51,620 nt of DNA from Candidatus Fermentibacterota bacterium (GCA_012523605.1 JAAYTY010000144.1:1-51620); one strand, 5' to 3'; shown: positions 1 through 8,647, numbered from the stretch's first letter. Notes: generated by a model not told the origin, from the letters alone. Numbers and translations are program-made.

Positions 1-61
1 AACCCGGATTGGGATGATCTCCACCGGGCCGGAGCGCGACGACATCATCCTGAGGAAATGA
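1..61 (+). CDS. purA: C-terminal end of adenylosuccinate synthetase (partial)
   Basis: Only the last 19 codons are in the window; the frame runs from base 2 to a TGA at 59-61. The tail reads GMISTGPERDDIILRK. It closely matches the conserved PurA C-terminus (ISTGPxRxxxxIL), which belongs to the enzyme that joins IMP and aspartate in AMP synthesis. The stop overlaps the start of the next gene as ATGA, so the two are probably co-transcribed and translationally coupled. The match is short, so the call rests on one motif; nothing can be said about the rest of the protein. Confidence 0.7.
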   Translation, partial: TRIGMISTGPERDDIILRK

Positions 62-1431
62 CGGGGTCCGGTCCCCACGCCCGTTTCGCCGACACGCACT
101 GCCACCTGTGCTTCGATGCGTTCGAACACGACCTCGAGCAGGTTCTGGAGCGGGCCTCCCGCTCCGGCGTCGATCTCTGCGTCGTGCCCGGAACCGACCT
201 CGCGACGAGCAGGAAGGCCGTATCCCTCGCAGGGAGTCACGGATCGGTCGCCGCGGCCGTCGGACTCCATCCCTGCGAGGAGCACCGCGGGAGCGACATG
301 GCGGAGATCAGGCGTCTGGCCTTCGAGCCGGGAGTCCATGCGATAGGCGAGACGGGCCTGGACATGAAGAGGATGGAAAGACCCCTGGATGAGCAGGAGG
401 AACTCTTCCAGAGTCACATGTCGCTGGCTGAGGCCACGGGACTGCCTCTGGTGGTCCACAGCAGGATGGCCGAGCCCCGTGTGCTTTCCATGCTCGACGG
501 CCATGAAGGGACCGTCGTTCTGCACTGCTACACGGGAAGCTGCAGAGAGGCGCGCGAGGCCGCCGACAGGGGATACTTCCTGGGATTCTCCGGGGCCGTG
601 ACCTACGGTGTGAACAGCGAGCTGAGACGCATCGCCGCCTCCCTGCCGCCAGGCTGCATTCTCTCGGAGACCGACGCGCCCTTCATGGCTCCCGCAAGCC
701 ACAGGGGCGGCCGGTCGGAGCCGGCGATGGTCGCTCTCACGGCAGGTGTCATCGCCGGGACTCGCGCCGAACCCGGATGGAAGGTCGCGGAGACCCTTAG
801 GGAGAACGCCGACAGGGCGTTCCTGCTCGGAAGATGGAAGAAACCCGCGACGCTCTACATCCTCGGCCGGCGGGCCTACGTGAATCCCACAGGGATGTGC
901 ACAAACGACTGCGCGTTCTGCGTAAGGAAGTTCAAGGCCGGCCTCGGCGGCTACCATCTCAGGCACGAGGGAGGGGATCCTCCCGAGAGTCTTGTGCTGG
1001 GCTCGATCGGAGCCCTCGATCCCGACGGCTTCGAAGAGCTGGTCTTCTGCGGATACGGCGAGCCCACCATGCGGCCCGGCCTCCTGGAGAAGGCGGTCCT
1101 CGAGGCCCGGGCCGCCGGCTGGAGGACGAGGCTCGATACGAACGGCCTTGCCGGGGCTCTTCTGGGAATGGAGGAGGCCATCAGACTCGCGCTCCTCTTC
1201 GACTCAACAAGCATCAGCCTCAACGCCCATGACGGAGAATCCTATGCACGCATCTGCAGACCCTCCATCCCCGGATCGTGGGAGAGCCTGATCGAGTTCG
1301 TGCACAGGATGGCGGCGAGCGGAGCGTCGGTCAGGCTGACCGCCGTCCGATGGCCGGGGGTGGACATGGACGCCGTCGGGCGCCTCGCCTCCTCCCTGGG
1401 CCATGTCCTGGTGGAGAGGGGGGGCGTGTGA
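58..1431 (+). CDS. TatD-family hydrolase fused to a radical SAM domain
   Basis: 457 residues. Residues about 10-258 are a TatD-type metal-dependent hydrolase: DTHCH (12-16) and GETGLD (97-102) carry metal ligands, followed by HCYTG near 156 and ETDAP (204-208). Residues about 263-457 are a radical SAM domain with CTNDCAFC giving the CX3CX2C iron-sulfur cysteines 281, 285 and 288, then GYGEPT, typical of this superfamily. TatD proteins are 3'-5' exonucleases or related hydrolases of about 260 residues; a TatD-linked radical SAM family is known, but its reaction is not established to my knowledge. The ATG at 58 overlaps the purA stop. The stop overlaps the GTG of rsmA. Both domains look intact, so this is a real fusion and not a frameshift artefact. 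Confidence 0.88.
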   Translation: MTGSGPHARFADTHCHLCFDAFEHDLEQVLERASRSGVDLCVVPGTDLATSRKAVSLAGSHGSVAAAVGLHPCEEHRGSDMAEIRRLAFEPGVHAIGETGLDMKRMERPLDEQEELFQSHMSLAEATGLPLVVHSRMAEPRVLSMLDGHEGTVVLHCYTGSCREAREAADRGYFLGFSGAVTYGVNSELRRIAASLPPGCILSETDAPFMAPASHRGGRSEPAMVALTAGVIAGTRAEPGWKVAETLRENADRAFLLGRWKKPATLYILGRRAYVNPTGMCTNDCAFCVRKFKAGLGGYHLRHEGGDPPESLVLGSIGALDPDGFEELVFCGYGEPTMRPGLLEKAVLEARAAGWRTRLDTNGLAGALLGMEEAIRLALLFDSTSISLNAHDGESYARICRPSIPGSWESLIEFVHRMAASGASVRLTAVRWPGVDMDAVGRLASSLGHVLVERGGV

Positions 1432-2243
1432 CAGCGGCGGAGGTGCGCGGCATCCTGTCAAGGATCGGCGTGACGCCCTCGAGGTCGCTGGGCCAGCACT
1501 TCCTGCTGAGCGAGGGGGCGGCGGAGCGGATAGCCTCCGCTGCGCGAGGGAGGAGCACGCTGGAGATCGGGCCGGGCCTCGGCATCCTCACGAGGCACCT
1601 GGCGGGGCACTCCGGGTCGGTCACCGCCGTGGAGATCAGCGCGCCGCTCTCCGCGTTCCTCGGATCGGGCATCCTGCGGCCCGGCATAAACGTGGTCAAC
1701 GCCGACTTCCTTGCCGCGGATCCCTCGTCCCTGCCCGGATACCCCTTCGACACAGTTGCCGGAAACCTGCCCTACGGCATCTCTACGGCCGTCCTGTCCG
1801 CGATCTCGGGACCGCGGTTCTCCCGAGTCTCACGGGCGGTTCTCATGCTCCAGACGGAGGTCGCCGCGAGGGCCTCCTGCCTTTCTGGCGGAAAGGAGTA
1901 CGGACGCCTGTCCCTGATGCTCTGGCCGGAGTTCACCGTCGCCCGGCTCCTTGACGCGGGACCCGGGGATTTCTATCCACAGCCTGCGGTGAGCTCCAGG
2001 GTCATCGTCCTGGACAGGAGGCCCGAGCCGATGGTGCCGTCCGGAATGATGGTTCCGTTCAGGAGGATGGTGAAGGTCTGCTTTGCATCGAGGAGGAAGA
2101 CGATCCTGAACAACCTCGCCGCGCTGAAGGGGAGGGACGAGGCGCTGCGCCTCCTCGGGCGTGCCGGCATAGAGCCCGGCCTGAGGGCGGAGCAGGTGCC
2201 CCCCGAGGGATTCGCGCGCCTGGCCTCCCTGGAGACCGCGTGA
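1428..2243 (+). CDS. rsmA: 16S rRNA dimethyladenosine transferase RsmA/KsgA
   Basis: 271 residues from a GTG start at 1428, the usual length for the family. KsgA dimethylates the two adjacent adenines in the 3' terminal helix of 16S rRNA with S-adenosylmethionine. The N-terminal SLGQHFL motif, the SAM-binding LEIGPGLGILT loop and the catalytic NLPYGIST (NLPY) motif are all present, followed by the small C-terminal helical domain. An open frame continues upstream to 1278, but the GTG at 1428 overlaps the preceding stop as GTGA and places the conserved SLGQHF at the expected distance. The stop in turn overlaps the GTG of the next gene. Confidence 0.95.
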   Translation: MTAAEVRGILSRIGVTPSRSLGQHFLLSEGAAERIASAARGRSTLEIGPGLGILTRHLAGHSGSVTAVEISAPLSAFLGSGILRPGINVVNADFLAADPSSLPGYPFDTVAGNLPYGISTAVLSAISGPRFSRVSRAVLMLQTEVAARASCLSGGKEYGRLSLMLWPEFTVARLLDAGPGDFYPQPAVSSRVIVLDRRPEPMVPSGMMVPFRRMVKVCFASRRKTILNNLAALKGRDEALRLLGRAGIEPGLRAEQVPPEGFARLASLETA

Positions 2244-4060
2244 GACGGCTTCTGCTCACCGCGGCTCTCGCCGCCCTGGCTGCGGATGCACCTGCCTACG
2301 ACATCTCCTATTCGCTGGGGCTGGACCAGTTCAAGAGCACGAGGAGGCTCACGAACACCCTCTTCCTCACCCAGCAGCTCACCGAAGAGTTCGCCATGAA
2401 CGTGAACACGACCTTCTCCGCCGACAGGAGCGACGACCTCGACAGGTTCCTCGACAACCGAAGCGGCAGAGCCTGGATCAGCTGGACACCGTCGAGATCC
2501 GTGGAGATCGCAACCAGCATCGCGCGCACTATCCAGCTTGAGGAGCGCTTCGGGCAGACGATCCTCGACCAGGTGGACAACACCGCCACGGGCGAAGTCC
2601 GCTTTCGACCCGCGCAGTGGATCGGCACTGAAATCGGTCTGGGCTCGCACTATCTCGACTACGAGAACGTATCCGGCGACTCCACCGTTTCCGGGCACGA
2701 CGAGGGCGGGGTGAGGAATGCCTCGGTCAGTATGAGCAGAAACTTGTTCAGCAGGCTGGGCGCGAGCCTCTCGCTCGGAGAGCGCCGTACCCTGGGGCGC
2801 CAGTACGACATGGGCAGCGACGATCTCCTCCTACGGATGACCTACTCGTTCCCCGGGGGATACGAAGGGGGCTCCATCGAGGCTCAGGCCGGAGCCGCGC
2901 GGATGTTCACGTCCTACGCCGACTCCCAGTACAGCCATCGAGAGCAGGACTGGAGCCACAGCCTCATGATCACCGCTCCCACCCTGATGGAGAACCTCAG
3001 CCTGCAGGTCTCGACCGACTGGTCCTGGAACAACCGCTACTGGGACAACCCAGCCGACACCACTGGCGCCGGCGATCCCAGGGACAGGCTGGAGCGGGCG
3101 CGCGGGATTTCCGGCAGGCTCCTGTGGAGCATGATGGACGACCTCGATCTGGAGTTCACCCTGACCCGGACCTTCGACAGGAACGACAGGAAGAGGACCT
3201 CGCCCGGGGTGCCCGAGGTATTCGAGGTATATGACGTTTCGGACAACAGGCTGTTCTCCTCCCGCGTCTCGTACACTCCCGGGGAGTCCAGGATCACCTT
3301 CGAGAGGAGCATCCAGCTCTTCCGGTTCGACACCGAGGGCACGTGGGAAGACCAGTTCGGCTTCGTGTACGAGGACGACAGCGACAGGGACGAGCAGAGA
3401 CAGCTCCTCTCGCTGACCGCCGAGATACCATTCACGGGAAGGCTCGTCGTCCTGGGCCAGGTTCAGGGCCAGAGGATCGAATCGGTCTATCTCCGGGCGG
3501 AGCAGTCGGGCAACAGCAAGACCTCGTCCACCTACAGCTTCTCCCCCGGATACCGGTACGACTTCGGCGGGGGCTGGGAGATGGAGCACGAAGTGCGTCT
3601 GAGCGCCGACTACACGACCTTCAGATTCCCCGGGAGCAGCTTCTCGGGGAACGATCTCCTCTTCAGGAGGCTCGACTCGCAGTTGAGACTGGGCCGCCTC
3701 TCCTCCGACTCGACCTCGCTCGGCATCAGCCACAGGCTGAGGCTGCAGGACCAGGGCACGCTGGAGGATCGAGTGTATGGACCGTACGAGCAGAGCGCGA
3801 ACAGCGTTCTGACCCTCGACACGGGGTTCCATATCGGTGACGGGATCGGAGTCACGCCGAGCTACTCCTACGAGTACTCCATCCGCGACTTCCTCGGGAG
3901 CTCGTCCCCCAGCCTGACGGAGCACCTGCACCACGCAGGCCTGAGGACGAGGATGGACGTGGGGAAGGGCGAACTCGCCCTGCAGATCACCAGAACCTTC
4001 TATGCCGACGGCAGGCCCAGCTACTGGAAGGCCTCCGTCGGCTTCGACTACGTACCGTGA
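2240..4060 (+). CDS. exported beta-barrel outer-membrane protein, unknown role
   Basis: 606 residues starting at a GTG that overlaps the rsmA stop. The N-terminus is a short signal peptide (two Arg, a Leu/Ala core, probable cleavage after DAPA near residue 19). The rest is made of alternating polar and hydrophobic strands rich in Ser, Arg, Asp and aromatic residues, with repeated strand-turn patterns such as LSLGERRTLG and TFSADRSDD. This is typical of a large outer-membrane barrel. I recognise no specific family and see no plug domain, so it is probably not a TonB-dependent receptor. It is coupled to the lipoprotein-like gene that follows, which may be its periplasmic or surface partner. Function unknown. 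Confidence 0.75.
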   Translation: MRRLLLTAALAALAADAPAYDISYSLGLDQFKSTRRLTNTLFLTQQLTEEFAMNVNTTFSADRSDDLDRFLDNRSGRAWISWTPSRSVEIATSIARTIQLEERFGQTILDQVDNTATGEVRFRPAQWIGTEIGLGSHYLDYENVSGDSTVSGHDEGGVRNASVSMSRNLFSRLGASLSLGERRTLGRQYDMGSDDLLLRMTYSFPGGYEGGSIEAQAGAARMFTSYADSQYSHREQDWSHSLMITAPTLMENLSLQVSTDWSWNNRYWDNPADTTGAGDPRDRLERARGISGRLLWSMMDDLDLEFTLTRTFDRNDRKRTSPGVPEVFEVYDVSDNRLFSSRVSYTPGESRITFERSIQLFRFDTEGTWEDQFGFVYEDDSDRDEQRQLLSLTAEIPFTGRLVVLGQVQGQRIESVYLRAEQSGNSKTSSTYSFSPGYRYDFGGGWEMEHEVRLSADYTTFRFPGSSFSGNDLLFRRLDSQLRLGRLSSDSTSLGISHRLRLQDQGTLEDRVYGPYEQSANSVLTLDTGFHIGDGIGVTPSYSYEYSIRDFLGSSSPSLTEHLHHAGLRTRMDVGKGELALQITRTFYADGRPSYWKASVGFDYVP

Positions 4061-4692
4061 TTCCCTCACGCCAGCCGAAGGCGCCGCGTCGGGACCCGGG
4101 GCTCGCCGCCCTGGCCGTCGTAGCGGCTATCACCTGCTCCTGCTCCCTGTTCGAGCCCAGGACGCCCGAGGATCCAGGCGGCGGGGGATCGTTCTGGCAG
4201 TACCCGTCCGCACCGTGGATCGTGGTGAACAACGTGGACGGCTCCCTCGAGGCCCGGTCGATAACTCTCTACATGACTTCGCTCGACACATCGTTCGTAT
4301 TCGTCCCCGACGCCGCCGACAGCGTCGAGTTCGGAGGCTTCCTGGACTTCTCGAGCTGGGATTACGCCGACGAACAGAACACGATCACCAACCTCTTCGC
4401 TCAGGTGGCCGCCGAGGACAGCGTGATCGTCGCGGACTTCTCCTTCGTCGAGGGATACCCCGACCCCCCCGCGCCGACGGACAGCGCGACGATATGGCGC
4501 GACTACGAGATCGTCATCGTGGGAAGCGGCTTCGCGGAGTGGGGGAATCCGCTCAGGGGAAGGGCGAGGATCACCCTGACCGAGAGCTCGACCGCCACCT
4601 GGGCCGTCTCGCTCTGGGAGGACTTCAGGCCGGACGACTACACGCCAGGCGAGGAGTACACCTGGGGCTACGCAAAGGCCTCCTATCGCTGA
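4057..4692 (+). CDS. putative exported lipoprotein-like protein, unknown function
   Basis: 211 residues from a GTG overlapping the previous stop (GTGA). After a basic stretch (residues 1-14) comes a hydrophobic segment ending in ITCSC, so a lipid-modified Cys at 27 or 29 is possible, although the residues before it are a poor lipobox. A Pro/Gly linker follows, then an acidic, Trp- and Tyr-rich domain that looks like a compact beta fold; WVVSLW-type strands near the C-terminus resemble small NTF2-like or SnoaL-like proteins, but this is only an impression. It probably sits in the periplasm with the barrel protein encoded just upstream. Confidence 0.65.
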   Translation: MIPSRQPKAPRRDPGLAALAVVAAITCSCSLFEPRTPEDPGGGGSFWQYPSAPWIVVNNVDGSLEARSITLYMTSLDTSFVFVPDAADSVEFGGFLDFSSWDYADEQNTITNLFAQVAAEDSVIVADFSFVEGYPDPPAPTDSATIWRDYEIVIVGSGFAEWGNPLRGRARITLTESSTATWAVSLWEDFRPDDYTPGEEYTWGYAKASYR

Positions 4693-4723
4693 CGGAGCGC
4701 ACGGAGCTCCCGATCCGCCGGGC

Positions 4724-5350
4724 ATGACCTCCGACACCATCGCCCTGGTGGACGGTCTCCCGCCCGGCTGGGGGGGTCTGGCCTTCGACCTCTGCTCCGG
4801 CCCCGGCCACGCGGCCTTCGAGGCCGCGGCCCTCTGCCCCGGCCGTGCCTGGATCCTCGTCGACACGAACCGGGAACTTCTCCGCGCGGCGGCGCGGAAG
4901 GCGGCAGGCCTGACTGCCGGATCGTCGTTCATGTTCGCCTGCTGTGATGCGGAAAGCGTCCCGTTCGCCTTCAGCGCCGGATGCGCCGGGCTGGTTCTCT
5001 GCAATCCCCCGTACGAACCGCCCGGGGCCGGCCGGGCTCCGGCGGGAAGGGCGAGGCGCGAGTCGAGGATCGCTCCCGACTCCTTCGGCACCGCCAGGTT
5101 CGTCGCAGCCGCGGGGCATCTGCTGGAAAGGGGAGGCGGTCTGAGGATCCTGGCCAGGCCGTCGGGACTGGTCGCCCTGCTCAGAGCCCTGGATGCCTTC
5201 GGGCTGGGCTCCTTCGTAGTGCGCCCGTGGGGGGCGCCGGGGGCTCCGGCCGTGCTCGTCAGGGTGGACTGCGTGAAGGGCGGGCGCGGAGGGCTCGTCC
5301 TCGCCCCGCAGGAACCGCGGCCCGCCTTCGCGGGGCCGCCCGCATCGTGA
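4724..5350 (+). CDS. small SAM-dependent methyltransferase, NPPY type
   Basis: 208 residues. DLCSGPGHAAFE near residues 22-33 is the SAM-binding motif I, and NPPYEPPG near residues 90-97 is motif IV. NPPY is the catalytic signature of amino-methyltransferases that act on adenine, glutamine or the exocyclic amine of nucleobases. The arrangement resembles TrmN6/YfiC, which methylates A37 of tRNA-Val, and the C-terminal part is poorly conserved. The ATG at 4724 follows the previous stop by 31 bases with only a weak ribosome site (GGAG about 14 bases upstream), so the start is less certain. rRNA, tRNA or protein could be the substrate. Confidence 0.72.
   Translation: MTSDTIALVDGLPPGWGGLAFDLCSGPGHAAFEAAALCPGRAWILVDTNRELLRAAARKAAGLTAGSSFMFACCDAESVPFAFSAGCAGLVLCNPPYEPPGAGRAPAGRARRESRIAPDSFGTARFVAAAGHLLERGGGLRILARPSGLVALLRALDAFGLGSFVVRPWGAPGAPAVLVRVDCVKGGRGGLVLAPQEPRPAFAGPPAS
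5317..5339 (+). terminator. GC-rich hairpin at the end of the methyltransferase gene
   Basis: GCGGCCC (5317-5323) pairs perfectly with GGGCCGC (5333-5339) around a short loop. It lies in the last codons of the methyltransferase and just before a promoter-like site. No T-run follows, so it is at best a weak or factor-assisted terminator. Confidence 0.3.
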
Positions 5351-5356
5351 TATGAT
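5327..5356 (+). promoter_or_regulatory. possible sigma70-type promoter for the envelope-sugar operon
   Basis: TATGAT at 5351-5356 matches five of six bases of the -10 consensus. It begins directly after the preceding stop codon. The best -35 at 18 bases spacing is TTCGCG (5327-5332), which is poor. The position, about 50 bases before the TTG start at 5408, is suitable. Confidence 0.35.
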
Positions 5357-5407
5357 CCCCTCTGGACCCGACCCGCCGTCGGCAGTCCGGCCGGGCATGG
5401 AGGTGGC

Positions 5408-6148
5408 TTGAGAATCGTAGACGCCCACTGCCATCTGCTGCCGCTAATCGACGACGGCCCCGGGGGATGGGACGAGGCCGAGGCTCTCCTCGGAAGGCTC
5501 GCCGTCTCTCTGGGGAGCGGCTCGCTGTGCTTCGCCTCTCCTCATGTGAGGTTTTCGGCCTGCGCCGCACAGTCCTCCCCCGTTCATGCCAGGATGGACG
5601 AGTACACGGCGGTCGTGGAGAAGGCCGCGGGAGGGATGAGGGTGGGACTGGCTCCGGAGATCCTTCTCGATGCTCTCTCTCCGGTTCCGCCCGAGCTCTC
5701 CTTCATGTGCTACCCCGGGACGAACCGCCTGCTCGTCGAGCTCCCGCCGCGATTGCCCGGTATGATCGCCGTCCTGATGCTCGGCCGCCTCGCAAGACGC
5801 GGATTCTCGCTGATGCTGGCGCATCCCGAGAGATATCGCTTCGCCCAGAGGAGATCCTCCGCCGTCGTCTCCCTTGCCTCGGCCGGAATAGCACTGCAGA
5901 TCAGCCTGCGCAGCCTGCGAAGCCCCCTTTCCGCCGTCAGGCTAACGGCGGAACGCCTGCTGCGGGACGGCCTCTGCCATGTTCTGGCGAGCGACTGCCA
6001 TCATCCCGGAGATGCCATGCTGACGGAGTGCAGGGGCGAGATCGACACGCTCTCGGGAAGGGGATCCTGGGACATCCTCTGCCGCACGAACCCGTCCGCG
6101 GTGGTCGAGGGCGGGCGACCCGTGCTCCTCAGGGAGGCCCTGCCATGA
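5408..6148 (+). CDS. PHP-type tyrosine phosphatase of the CpsB/YwqE family
   Basis: 246 residues, the usual family length. The N-terminus DAHCHLLPLIDDGP is the metal-binding signature of CpsB/CapC/YwqE phosphatases; AHPERYRF in the middle and ASDCHH near the C-terminus supply further ligands. Known members are manganese-dependent protein-tyrosine phosphatases that act on the kinase controlling capsule or exopolysaccharide export. The start is TTG at 5408, chosen because GGAGGTGG lies just before it; the nearby ATG is out of frame. No tyrosine kinase or polymer export gene is in the window, so the target must be elsewhere. It is coupled by ATGA to the RmlD-like gene. Confidence 0.85.
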   Translation: MRIVDAHCHLLPLIDDGPGGWDEAEALLGRLAVSLGSGSLCFASPHVRFSACAAQSSPVHARMDEYTAVVEKAAGGMRVGLAPEILLDALSPVPPELSFMCYPGTNRLLVELPPRLPGMIAVLMLGRLARRGFSLMLAHPERYRFAQRRSSAVVSLASAGIALQISLRSLRSPLSAVRLTAERLLRDGLCHVLASDCHHPGDAMLTECRGEIDTLSGRGSWDILCRTNPSAVVEGGRPVLLREALP

Positions 6149-6951
6149 GCCGGCCCGTGTTCCTCGTCATCGGCTCGGCCGGGCTCCTGGGGAGGCACTT
6201 CATGTCCGCCCTGGGCGACTCCGCCACCGGCCTCGACCTTCCGGAGTTCGATCTGCTCGGCGGCTGCGAGGCGGTGCGCTCAGCGGTGAGGTCGTCGGGC
6301 GCCGGGGTGGTCATCAACTGCGCCGCCATGACCGACGTCGACGGCTGCGAGGAGCATCCCGCCGCCGCGTATGCCCTGCACAGGGACGCCGTCGGCATCC
6401 TGGCCTCGGTGTCTCCTCTGCTGGTCACCTTCGGCACCGATCATTCCTTCTACGGTCCCGGCTCCGCTCCGAGGCTCGAAGCCGATCCTACCGCCCCCGC
6501 CAACACCTATGCCAGGAGCAAGCTCCAGGGCGAAGCTCTGGCGCTCGGGACCGGGCGCTCCGTGGTGGTCAGAACCTCCTGGCTCTTCGCCGGCGACAGG
6601 GGCATCGTTCCGTATCTCGCCGGGGATCCGTCCCGCACCGGCCCCGTTCGCGCCGTCACGGACCAGAAGGCGTGCGTCACATACGCCCCGGATCTCGTGG
6701 ATGCAGTGCTTTCGATCCTCCGTGACGGAGGCATGGGCCTTTATCACCTCGTGAACCCCGGAGAGGTCTCTCCGTTCGAACTCGCCGCGGAGCTCCGCTC
6801 CGGGAGCATGGAGGATCCGATCCCCGTGAGATGGGAGGACCTCCGGCTTCCGGCCCGCAGGCCCCGCTACTCCGCCCTGGGAACCTCCAGAGGCTATGTT
6901 CTTCCGTCGCGTCAGGACGCTCTGAATCGCTGGAGGCGAAACAATGGGTGA
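6145..6951 (+). CDS. RmlD-like dTDP-4-dehydrorhamnose reductase / sugar epimerase
   Basis: 268 residues. GSAGLLGR near residue 10 is the Rossmann GxxGxxG loop for NAD(P)H. A serine-threonine-rich strand with TDHSFYG corresponds to TDYVFDG of RmlD, and YARSKLQGE holds the YxxxK catalytic pair of short-chain dehydrogenases. RmlD makes dTDP-L-rhamnose for O-antigen or other surface glycans. The substitution of the usual VFDG by SFYG and the rather short C-terminal half mean the exact sugar nucleotide is uncertain. It overlaps the upstream phosphatase (ATGA) and gmhA downstream by 8 bases, which indicates one envelope-sugar operon. Confidence 0.82.
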   Translation: MSRPVFLVIGSAGLLGRHFMSALGDSATGLDLPEFDLLGGCEAVRSAVRSSGAGVVINCAAMTDVDGCEEHPAAAYALHRDAVGILASVSPLLVTFGTDHSFYGPGSAPRLEADPTAPANTYARSKLQGEALALGTGRSVVVRTSWLFAGDRGIVPYLAGDPSRTGPVRAVTDQKACVTYAPDLVDAVLSILRDGGMGLYHLVNPGEVSPFELAAELRSGSMEDPIPVRWEDLRLPARRPRYSALGTSRGYVLPSRQDALNRWRRNNG

Positions 6952-7504
6952 GATCGGAGACTACCTGGCTGAGGCCGTCGCCGCCCTCGGTTCGCTCGAC
7001 CCCGGCGGGCTCGAGAGGGCCGCCGGCATCTGCGCGGACTCGATCCGCGCCGGAGGCACCGTATTCTTCTGCGGGAACGGTGGGAGCGCCGCCGATTCGA
7101 TGCACCTCGCCGCGGAGCTGGTCGGCCGGTTCGGCAGGGACAGAGCCCCGATCAGAGCCGTTGCGCTGACCGCGGACACGGCTGTCCTCACCGCCGTGGC
7201 GAACGACTACGGATACGACCGGGTGTTCGCGCGGCAGATCGAGGCCCTTGGGCGGACAGGCGACGTGCTCGTCGCCATATCCACCAGCGGATCCTCTCCA
7301 AGCGTCCTGCGGGCGGTCGAAGCGGCCCGCGCGGCCGGCATGAAGGTGGTGGCGATGACGGGTGAGAAGGGCGGAGGATTCGCCGCTTCGGCCGATGCGG
7401 CAGTCGTCTCCCCTTCCGGCTTTCCCGGGCACGTGCAGGAGGTCCTTCTTGCCGCCGGCCACGCCCTGTGCCTCGCCGTGGAGAACTCGGTCCGCGGCTC
7501 ATGA
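6944..7504 (+). CDS. gmhA: phosphoheptose isomerase (SIS domain)
   Basis: 186 residues, matching GmhA length. The enzyme converts sedoheptulose 7-phosphate to D-glycero-D-manno-heptose 7-phosphate, the first step toward the heptose of lipopolysaccharide or S-layer glycans. The SIS fold is shown by GNGGSAADSMHLAAEL (about 44-59) and ISTSGSSPSVL (about 110-120), which bind the sugar phosphate. The ATG at 6944 has GGAGG seven bases upstream. It overlaps the preceding gene by 8 bases and the next by ATGA. A DiaA-like role is possible for SIS proteins of this size, but the sugar-gene context favours heptose synthesis. No other heptose genes are in the window. Confidence 0.9.
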   Translation: MGEIGDYLAEAVAALGSLDPGGLERAAGICADSIRAGGTVFFCGNGGSAADSMHLAAELVGRFGRDRAPIRAVALTADTAVLTAVANDYGYDRVFARQIEALGRTGDVLVAISTSGSSPSVLRAVEAARAAGMKVVAMTGEKGGGFAASADAAVVSPSGFPGHVQEVLLAAGHALCLAVENSVRGS

Positions 7505-8493
7505 GGAGGGGCAGAACCCTCCTCCAGCTCTCGATCGGCCTCGCCGTGGCGGGGCTCGCTCTGTGGCTGACCTACCGCAGGGTCCCCCCGGGGGATCTGC
7601 TGGATCTCCTGGAGGATGCGCGCTGGGGCTGGCTGCTGGTGGTCCTGCCGCCGCTCGCGGCGAGCTACGTGTTCAGGATCCTGCGATGGATGGTCCTGCT
7701 GGGACCGGTCAGGGCGGTCCGCTTCCGGGATGCTGCGTTCCCTCTTCTGGCTGGCTTCATGGTGAACTCGATCCTCCCGGCAAGGGCCGGCGAGATAGTG
7801 AGGGTTCTGCTCCTGTCACGGCGCACAGGCGTGCCGAAGGCTTCCGCGCTGGGCACGGTGGTTCTCGACAGGATATTCGACGGACTTACGCTGACGGCCA
7901 TGACGCTCGGCTGCATCGCCGGGCTCTGGTCCGGCCTGGGAGCCGGGGTCCGGCTCGGTCTGGTGGCGGCCAGCGCCATGTACGTCTTCATGCTCCTGTT
8001 CGCGGTGGCGCTGCGCAGATGGCGCGGCGGCGCCGCCCGGGCCGTCGCCCGGCCCCTGGCCCGGGCGGGCCTGAAGCGCCCCGCCGAGAAGCTGGAGAGT
8101 GTGCTCCTTTCGTTCTCCGAGGGACTGGCGACCATCCAGAGCGGCAGGGAGGTGCTCTTCCTCGCGCTGACCTCGGCAGGGGTGTGGGGAAGCCTCGCAC
8201 TCTCCATTTACCCGGTGTTCTACGCGCTCGGACTGCCGCTGGCATGGCACTACCCGGTGATTGTGCTCGTTCTGGCCGCCTTCGGCATGCTGGTCCCGAC
8301 ACCCGCCGGCACCGGGACTGTGCATGCCGCTCTCGCAGCTGTGCTCCCCGCAGTGACGGAGCTGACGACCGGGCAGGCCATGGTTCTCGCCCTCCTGTTC
8401 CATGCCACCCAGTTCCTGCCGGTCATAGCGGCAGGCATCGCGGCGGCGGTTCACGAGGGGGTGCGCCCTCTGGAAGTGGCGGAGGCCGGCTGA
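7501..8493 (+). CDS. flippase-like integral membrane protein (UPF0104 / LPG synthase TM domain)
   Basis: 330 residues with roughly eight hydrophobic segments. The segment around residues 80-95 (NSILPARAGEIVR) carries the PxRxGE-type signature of the lysylphosphatidylglycerol-synthase transmembrane region (UPF0104, AglD-related). VLDRIFDGLTL and PTPAGTGTVHA later in the protein also fit. Members without the cytoplasmic aminoacyl transferase domain, as here, are proposed lipid or glycolipid flippases, but few have been tested. The start ATG at 7501 overlaps the gmhA stop. Its place at the end of the sugar operon suggests it moves a glycolipid intermediate across the inner membrane. Confidence 0.82.
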   Translation: MRRGRTLLQLSIGLAVAGLALWLTYRRVPPGDLLDLLEDARWGWLLVVLPPLAASYVFRILRWMVLLGPVRAVRFRDAAFPLLAGFMVNSILPARAGEIVRVLLLSRRTGVPKASALGTVVLDRIFDGLTLTAMTLGCIAGLWSGLGAGVRLGLVAASAMYVFMLLFAVALRRWRGGAARAVARPLARAGLKRPAEKLESVLLSFSEGLATIQSGREVLFLALTSAGVWGSLALSIYPVFYALGLPLAWHYPVIVLVLAAFGMLVPTPAGTGTVHAALAAVLPAVTELTTGQAMVLALLFHATQFLPVIAAGIAAAVHEGVRPLEVAEAG

Positions 8494-8538
8494 TCCGGCG
8501 CGCCAGGCTGGCCGCCCGGAACGGCCGCCGCCCGGAAA

Positions 8539-8579
8539 TGCCATGTCATTGCATTCCACTGCAACCACTTGCCATGACA
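8539..8579 (+). promoter_or_regulatory. symmetrical operator-like repeats upstream of the FmdB gene
   Basis: A perfect inverted repeat TTGCA-N6-TGCAA lies at 8549-8564. It is flanked by two near-identical direct repeats, TGCCATGTCA at 8539-8548 and TGCCATGACA at 8570-8579. The direct repeats start 31 bases apart, close to three helical turns. This looks like a binding site for a dimeric regulator in the gap before the FmdB gene; the regulator is not identified. Confidence 0.4.
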
Positions 8580-8627
8580 AAGATGCTGGCCTGATTGTTG
8601 CTTGATCGAATCGCGTATCGTTTCCTG

Positions 8628-8647
8628 CGACCCTGAGGGCAGGGTCG
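8628..8647 (+). promoter_or_regulatory. leader hairpin before the FmdB gene
   Basis: CGACCCT (8628-8634) pairs perfectly with AGGGTCG (8641-8647) around a six-base loop. It lies 25 bases upstream of the ATG and just before the ribosome site GGAGG. It could stabilise the mRNA or modulate translation; no T-run follows. Confidence 0.35.
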
